Assembly: GCA_002329675.1 (NCBI GenBank)
Contig: DCUA01000150.1
Location: forward strand, 1-7,373
DNA length: 7,373 nucleotides
From: Firmicutes bacterium UBA1426
GTDB lineage: Bacteria; Bacillota; Clostridia; Peptostreptococcales; Anaerovoracaceae
Direction: 5' to 3'
In this document: positions 1 through 5,748 of the stretch, in pieces
How the letters are laid out: the number at the start of each line of letters is the position of its first letter
How positions within the stretch are numbered: position 1 is the first letter of the stretch
The notes under the pieces: model-generated
Databases searched by the model: none
What the model saw: only the letters and a program-made list of their open reading frames with translations
Told to the model about the DNA's origin: nothing
Translations under genes and position numbers: made by a program

Positions 1-2
1 GG

Positions 3-73
3 GTGTTCAGTTTAGAGCGGTCAGAGTGTTCAATCTGAAACGGTCAAGGTGTTTATTTTGCGCGGAATATGCA
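3..73. repeat. Imperfect 23-bp direct repeats, possible IS21-type terminus
   Basis: Three units begin at about 3, 26 and 49 with GTGTTCA, GTGTTCA and GTGTTTA. The first two continue with a T-rich segment and a CGGTCA core at the same offset. The third is degenerate (GTGTTTATTTTGCGCGG) and is followed by AATATGCA. Multiple short repeats inside long terminal inverted repeats are known for IS21-family elements, and the pattern resembles those of gut Firmicutes. If so, the element lies to the left and ends near 73. No transposase is in the window, so the IS assignment is inference; the repeat itself is directly visible. Confidence 0.4.
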
Positions 74-106
74 GATTGCTTCTCTGCCATAGATTTCATC
101 CTCGCA

Positions 107-997
107 TCACACTTTTTCAAAGAAAGTCTTGTCAATTTCGTATATGGTTTTCTCTTTGACCCCAAGACCGTATTCAATCAACTTATTGATAAACTCCTCA
201 CCGTCAATAAGGTCGATTTGCTGTTTTCCAGCGTTTGATGCCTCCTCACGTGCGGCCTTTGTAAAGTTTCCTGTAGTTATAAATACGCCTTTCTCAATAT
301 CCGTAGTAAGCGAACCGCGAAAGTCCCGGATATCACCGGCAGATACGCTGCCCTTAAATCTCTTACACTGAAAAGCAACATTGAAGCTGAATATCCCATT
401 AATACGAAGCTTGCCTGTGCCATCAATTCCGCCATCACCTGATTTCTTTGTGACACTGACCTGAGCAAATCCACATTCACGGAGTAAAAGCATGGCCAAA
501 CGCTCAAATGCATATGGGTTCATGTTGTGCAGAGTTTTTGCAAGTTCGGTTCTCCAAGGTTCTAAGTCTTCAACGGAGTCAATTACCTCACCGTCATTTG
601 TCGGATCACCGTCAATAAGCATCTTAATGGCTTCTTCCCTGGTTTTGCCTTTTAGTTTCGTCTGCTTGATGCTTCCTTCAACTTCGGCGCGTGTAATAGT
701 TTGGCGGTCAGCAAACTCTGGAGTAATCATCCATACACCACGCTTACTGTTTGTGATAGCACCATAATTTTTTAATCGAGTCCTTGCCCAGGCAAGCTGA
801 TATTCTAATTCTGTTTGCTGTGATGCATTTCCCTTATGCGGTTCATCAACAACCTCATCAGATAACTTAAGGTCTTCAATGACTCTATCTCGTATTTCGC
901 CAATAGTTGCCGAACCATCCAATGCAACAAGAGCTGTATATGTAGGTTCTATTAATTCAAGCTGTGTCGGACTTTTTATCTTCTTCACTTTTGGCAT
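107..997 (-). CDS. mrr: Mrr-family restriction endonuclease
   Basis: A 296-aa protein, close to the length of E. coli Mrr (about 300 aa). Residues ~12-95 look like the winged-helix Mrr N-terminal DNA-binding domain (for example LEYQLAWARTRLKNYGAI). Residues ~155-280 match the Mrr catalytic domain, a PD-(D/E)XK fold of the QxK variety: E165 in the first helix, GDGGID at 187-192 with D192, and QCK at 210-212. Known Mrr proteins cut DNA carrying methylated bases, but this domain is also used by conventional endonucleases, so the substrate is open. It is the last gene of the R-M operon, 11 nt after the putative R gene. Its Shine-Dalgarno AAGGAG (1005-1010) overlaps the R stop codon, with 7 nt to the ATG, so translational coupling is likely. 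No terminator is evident downstream. Family call secure; target and role are inference. Confidence 0.9.
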   Translation of the reverse strand: MPKVKKIKSPTQLELIEPTYTALVALDGSATIGEIRDRVIEDLKLSDEVVDEPHKGNASQQTELEYQLAWARTRLKNYGAITNSKRGVWMITPEFADRQTITRAEVEGSIKQTKLKGKTREEAIKMLIDGDPTNDGEVIDSVEDLEPWRTELAKTLHNMNPYAFERLAMLLLRECGFAQVSVTKKSGDGGIDGTGKLRINGIFSFNVAFQCKRFKGSVSAGDIRDFRGSLTTDIEKGVFITTGNFTKAAREEASNAGKQQIDLIDGEEFINKLIEYGLGVKEKTIYEIDKTFFEKV

Positions 998-1008
998 AAT
1001 AATACTCC

Positions 1009-2511
1009 TTACAAACTCTGGAAATAGAGCATACTATTCTGCACTTGCGGCCAATCTATCTCAAGGCCGACACCAATACGGTAAGCTGCCCTCCCGTTCT
1101 TCTCTTTTACAAACCCCATTTTCTTTAAAAATGATATCTCTGCTTGGAAAGATTTTCTTGTTCCTCCAGCACGAACTGTGCTTTTTTTTGAAAGATGAAG
1201 ATCGTTCGCAAAGATATCATCCAACCAGTTTAAATAGTCTTGCGACTGAAAAATACGGTTACCTTGAGCGTTTACCGTGGTAAACGCAAATAAATCGTTT
1301 GCAAACTGTTCTTCTGATAACTTATAGAAATAATGCAACATAGCGCCATATTGACCGTTTTGTAATACAGAGGCTCTAAGTATTTCTAGTGGGATACCAC
1401 CATAAGCACTTCCAACCCTCTCACAACTGTCAACATATTTGTATCCCAAATCGGTTAAGGTTCCATCTGGAGCAAGGAATCCAATATGATATAGTCCCGA
1501 ATCGATAACCTCTCTATAGCTATGCGAATCGCTTCTTACTTTCCTTGCATATTTTAACCAAGCCTCGTTTTCTGTAATTGTACCAGCATTTAATTCATCA
1601 ACTAATTTAGACTTAATAGAGTCGACTCTTCCAGAAAATAGATTCTGATTTGCCGTTTCCGAAATCTTTATCTTCGTGGCAACAGCATTAACAACATAAG
1701 GTGCTGTTCCTGCAAAGATCGGTATCAAGTTATTCCAAAAGTAGTAATTAAACCATACATAGCGCCATGCTTTGTCTGCTATGGTATCACCGGATGTGTT
1801 TGATAAATACTTATATACATCCATTGTTGGAGAAATACTTTGAACCGCTGCTATTAATTCTGAAGGAATATGGATATTGTCGAGATTTTCGCCCGTTGCA
1901 GTAATAATCTTTACCGCTTGACAATATCTAAAGAACGCATCAGGGTGACTCATTCCCTCTCGCATATGTGCCCACAGAGTTGATGCACTTCCTGATGTTG
2001 TAGGGGTAGTTGCCGTATGAGTTATTGCTCTGCATGAAGGAAGGGATATATCTCTAACACACGTCAATTTCCCATAGAAAGGTCTTGTTGCAGAAAGGTT
2101 AGGGGTTGAGTATGTATATATACTTATTGGAATATCTGGCGAAGTTGAATCTATTACTCTCTTTATGTGTCCGCCAGGATTTGAATGCGAAGAATATCTT
2201 TCAGGAATAACCATAATAGTCGCATCATAACCTTTTTCTAAATATGCATATGATTGTCCTAAAGCCGTCAATATTCCGTGAACCCCCTCATTGGGTCTCT
2301 TGAACTCAAATGCAATATTTATTTCAGGTGCATTGGTATTTTGCGCACTAAGAACGCCATCTGCTAACGGCCATTGATGTCCCCCTTCACGCCCAGCAAA
2401 AACAGACCAAGCTCCACTTGTGCCTAATGTACCGAAGAAGTGATTTTGATTTTTTGTGATTAAATCCGCAACTTCAGATGATGCATATGCGGCTTCAATA
2501 TCGTGACTCAT
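1009..2511 (-). CDS. Probable type II restriction endonuclease of the twin-methyltransferase system
   Basis: A 500-aa protein I cannot place in a named family. The start is the ATG at 2511, not the upstream in-frame start at 2583, because a near-perfect AGGAGG (2518-2523) sits 6 nt before it and the longer form would run deep into the preceding methyltransferase gene. Residues ~20-105 carry a PD-(D/E)XK-like signature: D51 (LADGV), a strand ending in E69-F70-K71 (IAFEFKRP) and Q86 in the following helix (LGQSYAYL), then a hydrophobic strand (ATIMVIPE). The remaining ~400 residues include an aromatic stretch at 249-261 and a possible winged helix at ~448-480, which could supply site recognition. 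It overlaps the second methyltransferase by 17 nt and precedes mrr by 11 nt. Operon position and active-site pattern make it the likely cognate endonuclease; it could instead be another defence nuclease. Confidence 0.72.
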   Translation of the reverse strand: MSHDIEAAYASSEVADLITKNQNHFFGTLGTSGAWSVFAGREGGHQWPLADGVLSAQNTNAPEINIAFEFKRPNEGVHGILTALGQSYAYLEKGYDATIMVIPERYSSHSNPGGHIKRVIDSTSPDIPISIYTYSTPNLSATRPFYGKLTCVRDISLPSCRAITHTATTPTTSGSASTLWAHMREGMSHPDAFFRYCQAVKIITATGENLDNIHIPSELIAAVQSISPTMDVYKYLSNTSGDTIADKAWRYVWFNYYFWNNLIPIFAGTAPYVVNAVATKIKISETANQNLFSGRVDSIKSKLVDELNAGTITENEAWLKYARKVRSDSHSYREVIDSGLYHIGFLAPDGTLTDLGYKYVDSCERVGSAYGGIPLEILRASVLQNGQYGAMLHYFYKLSEEQFANDLFAFTTVNAQGNRIFQSQDYLNWLDDIFANDLHLSKKSTVRAGGTRKSFQAEISFLKKMGFVKEKNGRAAYRIGVGLEIDWPQVQNSMLYFQSL

Positions 2512-3580
2512 TATCTTCCTCCTCGTTAATATACATTGCAATTTTTCTAAAAAAGGGTTCAGCCATCTTTGGCGGGACGGCATTTCCTACTTGAATACAC
2601 TGTTGTTGCCGTGTACCAAAGAATATGTGTGTGTCCGGGAATGTTTGTATTCGTGCGGCTTCCCTTGCTGTTAAAGTACGATTCAAAGTTGGGTGAATTG
2701 GGAACGCATTATGTCCAGGTACCATTGTGCTTGAAGGTTTGTTACGGCTCAAGCGCTTATATACATGACTGTAATTGGAAACTTTCCCAGTTTTTGAATC
2801 ACTTCGAGTTGCCACTGCCAATTCTGGAGGTAAATCTTGAACATTCAGCTTACATCCTTCTTTCACATAGCCATATCTCGCCTCAACAATGGGCTTATGA
2901 GCAAGAGGTACATGATTAGGGACTTCATTTTCTTTTCCAACCAAATCCATTATTGCATTACCTACTGTGTTATACTCAGGATAGCTCCCCGACCCTATAG
3001 GAAAATTAGTTTTAGCTGGCGGAACAAAATCAATGCCAAGTCTATTTCCTATCATAAACATTCTATAACGTTCTTGGGGAACACCATAATCGGCTGCACA
3101 TACTATTTGACACCAAATATCATCATATCCAAGTTCACGAAATTGCTTTTTGATTTCTTCAACAAACAATCCGTTATCAAGGTTTGTAAATCCCTTGACA
3201 TTTTCCATAAAGAAAAACTTTGGACGTAAAATGTTGACAATACGAATATATTCATACACGAGGAAATTCCTGGGATCCTCTTTAGGATTATAACCTTGTG
3301 TATTTACAAATCGTCGTTTTCCAAATACTGAAAAGCCTTGACAGGGAGGACCACCAACAATAAGATCCACTTCTTTACCATCGAGATCCTTCATTAATTC
3401 TTCTGCGGTTAATTCCCGAATGTCTTTTTGAATCAGCGGAACATCAGGGAAATTGTAACTATGTGTTTCCGAAAAAGTAGCGTCTATCTCATTTGCCAGA
3501 AGAACCGAATAACCAGATTCCTTTAAAGCAATAGTAAGACCTCCTGCACCGGAAAATAAATCTATTGCATTCAAGTTCAA
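2495..3580 (-). CDS. DNA cytosine-5 methyltransferase, second of a tandem pair (M2)
   Basis: A 361-aa enzyme transferring methyl from S-adenosylmethionine to cytosine C5. The ordered C5-MTase motifs are all present: I, DLFSGAGGL (7-15); IV, GGPPCQGFS (76-84) with nucleophile C80; VI, ENVKG (126-130); VIII, QERYR (169-173); IX, RTLTAREAARIQTFPD (301-316); X, QVGNAVPP (330-337). The target-recognition region lies between about 175 and 300 and carries an extra ~10 residues (around ATRSDSKTGK) relative to the first methyltransferase. The start is TTG at 3580, overlapping the M1 stop by 4 nt as TTGA, with GAAGG upstream; no in-frame ATG is available before motif I. It is clearly paralogous to M1 and probably protects the other strand of a shared asymmetric site (inference). 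Its 3' end overlaps the R gene by 17 nt. Confidence 0.96.
   Translation of the reverse strand: MNLNAIDLFSGAGGLTIALKESGYSVLLANEIDATFSETHSYNFPDVPLIQKDIRELTAEELMKDLDGKEVDLIVGGPPCQGFSVFGKRRFVNTQGYNPKEDPRNFLVYEYIRIVNILRPKFFFMENVKGFTNLDNGLFVEEIKKQFRELGYDDIWCQIVCAADYGVPQERYRMFMIGNRLGIDFVPPAKTNFPIGSGSYPEYNTVGNAIMDLVGKENEVPNHVPLAHKPIVEARYGYVKEGCKLNVQDLPPELAVATRSDSKTGKVSNYSHVYKRLSRNKPSSTMVPGHNAFPIHPTLNRTLTAREAARIQTFPDTHIFFGTRQQQCIQVGNAVPPKMAEPFFRKIAMYINEEEDNESRY
2518..2523 (-). promoter_or_regulatory. Ribosome binding site that fixes the endonuclease start
   Basis: AGGAGG on the minus strand, 6 nt before the ATG at 2511, located inside the 3' end of the second methyltransferase gene. It is the strongest Shine-Dalgarno in the operon and decides in favour of the 500-aa form of the endonuclease over the longer reading frame. 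Confidence 0.8.
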
Positions 3581-4623
3581 TCTTCGCCTTCTTTCTCTAA
3601 TAGGGATTTTATAAACAGTCCAAGCTTTTCTGAAAACATAGGGGGAACAGCGTTGCCAACTTGATGCCCCTGTTGTCTTCTGTTTCCCTCAAAAATAATG
3701 TTGTCGGGAAATGTTTGAATTCGTGCAGCCTCTCTCACTGTCAAACTACGGTTTAATTCTGGATGAATTGGGAACGCATCATTTCCCGGCACCATAGTCA
3801 ATGCAGGACGCTTTCTATCAAGACGCTTATATGTATTTCCAAAGTTTCTACGATATAGTTCGGGGGGTAATGCGTCTTCAGGGAGTCTACCACCTTCCGG
3901 GATTAATTTATATCTCTCGATATTTTTCTGTGTATGCTTTAATGCGACATGATTAAACTCTGGGGTATCTTCTAGTTCGACCAAGTCTTTAAGTACATCC
4001 CAGCAGTTATTCCATGGTGGAAGATTATCTTCGACATTGTCCGAATGGTCAGGTTGAGGAAAGGTTACTGGGAGTCCAAGCCTATTTCCAAGAATAATTA
4101 CTCTTTCACGGATTTGTGGAACACCGTAATCCGCCATGTTGACCAATTTATAATCGGCCGTATATCCTGCATCTTGTAATACTGATAACACAGTTTCCAA
4201 GTAGGCGCCTTTATTCATCGTCAATATACCTTTGACGTTTTCCATGACAATAAACTTAGGCTGAAGTGCCTTAATGATATTTGCATATACAATTACTAAT
4301 TCATTACGTGGGTCATGTTCTGCGCGTTTTTCGGGATTTGACGAGACTCTTTTTCCAATGGTCGAAAAGCCTTGACACGGTGGTCCTCCAATAACAACAT
4401 CAACCGTGCCGTTAGGAAGATATTTTCGTATTTCGTCTATGGTCACCGTCCGTATATCTTGGTTAATCATTGGAATTGTTGGGAAGTTACGCTTATGTGC
4501 TCTTTCAACAAGATTATCGTTGTCTATACAAAGCTTTATTTCAAATCCAGCTTTTTCAAAGCCAATATGTAATCCTCCAGCTCCAGAGAATAAATCTATT
4601 GCAGTCATCCTATTTTCGCTCAT
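3577..4623 (-). CDS. DNA cytosine-5 methyltransferase, first of a tandem pair (M1)
   Basis: A 348-aa C5-MTase of normal length and intact motif order: I, DLFSGAGGL (10-18); IV, GGPPCQGFS (79-87) with nucleophile C83; VI, ENVKG (128-132); VIII, QIRER (170-174); IX, RSLTVREAARIQTFPD (292-307); X, QVGNAVPP (321-328). The target-recognition region (~180-290) resembles M2 in flanking parts (both have LPPEL, TYKRL or VYKRL, and TMVPG followed by AFPIHP) but differs in the short central loop. The ATG overlaps the stop of the regulator gene by 4 nt (ATGA), with a GGGGGA sequence 7 nt upstream. An alternative start at M6 is possible. It shields host DNA from the endonuclease encoded two genes downstream; which cytosine it modifies cannot be read from the sequence. 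Confidence 0.96.
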   Translation of the reverse strand: MSENRMTAIDLFSGAGGLHIGFEKAGFEIKLCIDNDNLVERAHKRNFPTIPMINQDIRTVTIDEIRKYLPNGTVDVVIGGPPCQGFSTIGKRVSSNPEKRAEHDPRNELVIVYANIIKALQPKFIVMENVKGILTMNKGAYLETVLSVLQDAGYTADYKLVNMADYGVPQIRERVIILGNRLGLPVTFPQPDHSDNVEDNLPPWNNCWDVLKDLVELEDTPEFNHVALKHTQKNIERYKLIPEGGRLPEDALPPELYRRNFGNTYKRLDRKRPALTMVPGNDAFPIHPELNRSLTVREAARIQTFPDNIIFEGNRRQQGHQVGNAVPPMFSEKLGLFIKSLLEKEGED

Positions 4624-4835
4624 ACTTTATCCCCCAGTTCCTGTCTAACATCGAAATCAATATCATGTTGCTTACAGAAATCGTCAATCAGCTTCATGGT
4701 CTTATATGTCGGTTTTGTCTTCCCGGCTTCCCATCTATTAACTGTTGCAAAAGAAACACCCAATTCCTTCGCAAAGGCCTCCTGCGAAAGAAAACATTTC
4801 TGTCGTATTTCTTTTATATCATCTATGAAACTCAT
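4620..4835 (-). CDS. XRE/Cro-type helix-turn-helix regulator, putative R-M controller
   Basis: A 71-aa protein consisting essentially of one XRE/Cro helix-turn-helix at about residues 17-37, LSQEAFAKELGVS followed by a recognition helix FATVNRWEAG, then KTKPTYKTMKLIDDFC. It has no other domain. It is the first gene of the R-M operon, with a good RBS (GGAGGT, 4841-4846) 5 nt before the ATG, and its stop overlaps the M1 start. The perfect inverted repeat over the promoter immediately upstream is a natural binding site, so autoregulation of the whole operon is likely (inference). It is slightly shorter than classical C proteins of R-M systems (about 80 aa), and this HTH style also occurs in stand-alone methyltransferase-linked regulators, so 'C protein' is a functional guess. 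Confidence 0.88.
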   Translation of the reverse strand: MSFIDDIKEIRQKCFLSQEAFAKELGVSFATVNRWEAGKTKPTYKTMKLIDDFCKQHDIDFDVRQELGDKV

Positions 4836-4859
4836 ACTCGACCTCCATCAGCTTGCAGA

Positions 4860-4878
4860 GTTATAACAGTATTATAAC
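4860..4878. promoter_or_regulatory. Inverted-repeat operator for the R-M operon
   Basis: A perfect inverted repeat, GTTATAA-N5-TTATAAC, lies 25 nt upstream of the regulator start codon. One arm contains the -10 hexamer and the other covers the expected transcription start, so a bound protein would block initiation. The adjacent XRE protein is the obvious candidate ligand (inference). Each TTATAA is itself a palindrome, so part of the symmetry could be incidental to AT-rich promoter sequence. Confidence 0.6.
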
Positions 4879-4879
4879 A
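4871..4879 (-). promoter_or_regulatory. Extended -10 promoter of the R-M operon
   Basis: Read on the minus strand this is TGTTATAAT, a perfect TGn extended element plus a consensus TATAAT. No convincing -35 box is found about 17 nt upstream, where the sequence is T-rich and runs into the terminator hairpin. An extended -10 can compensate for this. The predicted start near 4864 gives a leader of about 28 nt before the regulator ATG. Confidence 0.65.
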
Positions 4880-4888
4880 TGGAGCAAT

Positions 4889-4937
4889 AAAAAAATCTAC
4901 CGCCTACGGAAATTTTCCGTCAGGGCGGTATTTTTTT
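4889..4937. terminator. Intrinsic terminator hairpin, probably bidirectional
   Basis: The arms TACCGCC (4898-4904) and GGCGGTA (4924-4930) enclose a second stem, ACGGAAA (4906-4912) with TTTCCGT (4914-4920). The outer stem is followed by seven T (4931-4937) and preceded by seven A (4889-4895), so it fits intrinsic termination on either strand. It lies between the leftward R-M promoter and the rightward replication module and would insulate them from each other. Confidence 0.85.
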
Positions 4938-4993
4938 ATCCTTTTTCACTTTGTCCTCTTGGGGATGGTTGTTAAACCCACGGATTTCTTTGA

Positions 4994-5097
4994 CTGACAT
5001 CTGTGGAGATACCCTGACAAGCGGAGATCTTTTCTGCGTATTGTGAGGAAACGTCAGACCCGACGATCTCCTGACAACAAAATATCGAAAGCCTGAC
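4994..5097 (+). repeat. CTGAC and GGAGAT repeats in the leader
   Basis: CTGACA occurs at 4994-4999, 5014-5019 and 5071-5076, with CTGACT at 5093-5098. The first two copies are each followed 3-5 nt later by GGAGAT (5005-5010 and 5023-5028), making a ~20-nt repeat unit. GGAGATC (5023-5029) is also complementary to GATCTCC (5065-5071), and GTCAG (5053-5057) to CTGAC (5071-5075); the two pairings compete for base 5071. They could be protein-binding sites or RNA structure. No coding region overlaps. Confidence 0.5.
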
Positions 5098-5192
5098 TAC
5101 GTATAAGGGCCGGGATACATATTGACTTTCGCATCCTTCATAGGGCGAGGTCTGTGTACCCCAGGATAAGTGCGCCCTTTTGCGGTCAGGCT
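5090..5192 (+). ncRNA. Candidate structured RNA leader, three-way junction
   Basis: A closing stem AGCCTGAC (5090-5097) with GTCAGGCT (5185-5192) is perfect over 8 bp. It encloses GGGAT (5112-5116) with ATCCT (5133-5137, one G-U) and AGGGCG (5142-5147) with CGCCCT (5173-5178). All three are mutually compatible and form a three-way junction of about 103 nt just upstream of the sigma-like gene. It does not match a riboswitch class I can recognise. The structure is by eye, without energy or covariation support. Confidence 0.35.
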
Positions 5193-5217
5193 CTCTTTTT
5201 CTGTGGTTTTCCCGGCT

Positions 5218-5242
5218 CTTTTCCGTCTTCGGGCGGAAAGGA
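5218..5242 (+). promoter_or_regulatory. UUCG-loop hairpin sequestering the ribosome binding site
   Basis: CTTTTCCGTC (5218-5227) pairs with GGCGGAAAGG (5232-5241) across a UUCG loop closed by C-G, the exceptionally stable cUUCGg tetraloop; two of the ten pairs are G-U. The 3' arm contains the Shine-Dalgarno AAAGGA (5237-5242) for the GTG at 5249, so the folded form should hide it from the ribosome. No T run follows, so this is not a terminator. Confidence 0.65.
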
Positions 5243-5248
5243 CTGAAG

Positions 5249-5716
5249 GTGAAAGACTACAGCTACAAAGACCCCTATGAGGGAATCCAGGTGTTCGCAG
5301 TCATTGAAGATGACGATGAGGAATCCTGGAACACGGCTCTCGCGTGGCTCGAAGAGAACCGGAAGGAGATCCAGAGCGAAGACCGCCGTCAGCGTTATAA
5401 CGCTCCGTATCACATCGAGGCTCTTGAGTACGAGGGCAAGGACTACGCAACCCCGGAGGACGTGGCGGAGAATGCGGCCCTTGCCGATGAGGAAGAGCGT
5501 ATCGATGACTGGCTGCGGATGAACCTCACTCCCACGCAGTACCGGAGATTCCGCCTCCATATGGACGGCATGAGCATCCGGGATATTGCGAGGTTCGAGA
5601 ATGCCGACTACAGCAGCGTCCGAGAATCCATCGCGGCGGCAAGAAAAAAACTTCAGATAATTTACGGAAACACCCCATCAAAGACCCCCTCTGAATCTCC
5701 ATATAGTGAGGGATGA
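5249..5716 (+). CDS. Sigma-70 region-4-like DNA-binding protein of a mobile element
   Basis: A 155-aa protein started at GTG 5249, chosen because AAAGGA (5237-5242) lies 6 nt upstream; the longer frame from TTG 5180 has no clear RBS and adds a hydrophobic segment that reads across the RBS hairpin. Residues ~1-80 are acidic (EDDDEESW at 20-27, DEEE at 80-83) and not assignable. Residues ~92-138 form a sigma region-4-type helix-turn-helix: LTPTQYRRFRLHMDGMSIRDIA, then SSVRESIAAARKKL as recognition helix. Such small sigma-like proteins are common in Clostridia prophages and conjugative elements, where they probably regulate element genes. It lacks region 2, so it is unlikely to work as a full sigma factor unaided. 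It lies 32 nt before the primase gene and is probably co-transcribed. It could also be an ArpU/RinA-like phage regulator. Confidence 0.78.
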   Translation: MKDYSYKDPYEGIQVFAVIEDDDEESWNTALAWLEENRKEIQSEDRRQRYNAPYHIEALEYEGKDYATPEDVAENAALADEEERIDDWLRMNLTPTQYRRFRLHMDGMSIRDIARFENADYSSVRESIAAARKKLQIIYGNTPSKTPSESPYSEG

Positions 5717-5731
5717 CCTCAAATCTAACGG

Positions 5732-5739
5732 AAAGGAGG
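5732..5739 (+). promoter_or_regulatory. Strong ribosome binding site of the primase gene
   Basis: AAAGGAGG with 9 nt to the ATG at 5749. It is unstructured by eye, in contrast to the hidden site of the preceding gene, and it fixes the primase start. Confidence 0.8.
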
Positions 5740-5748
5740 GATAAGCCA

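Noticed and set aside
3..73. Start of a CRISPR array
   Set aside because: The 23-bp units are directly adjacent and imperfect, with no unique spacers of regular length.
2512..2583. N-terminal extension of the endonuclease by 24 residues
   Set aside because: It would lie entirely within the M2 gene, and the AGGAGG at 2518-2523 clearly serves the ATG at 2511.
5122..5127. TTGACT as a -35 box for the sigma-like gene
   Set aside because: No acceptable -10 hexamer occurs 15-19 nt downstream, and TATAAG at 5102-5107 lacks a matching -35. The promoter of the rightward unit stays unassigned.
5142..5181. AGGGCG/CGCCCT stem plus Ts as an intrinsic terminator
   Set aside because: Only a 6-bp stem with a 25-nt loop and few T residues after the stem; better explained as part of the larger leader fold.
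5180..5248. TTG start giving a longer sigma-like protein with a hydrophobic N-terminus
   Set aside because: There is no RBS before it, and the extra residues are translated from the RBS hairpin. The GTG at 5249 has AAAGGA at ideal spacing.
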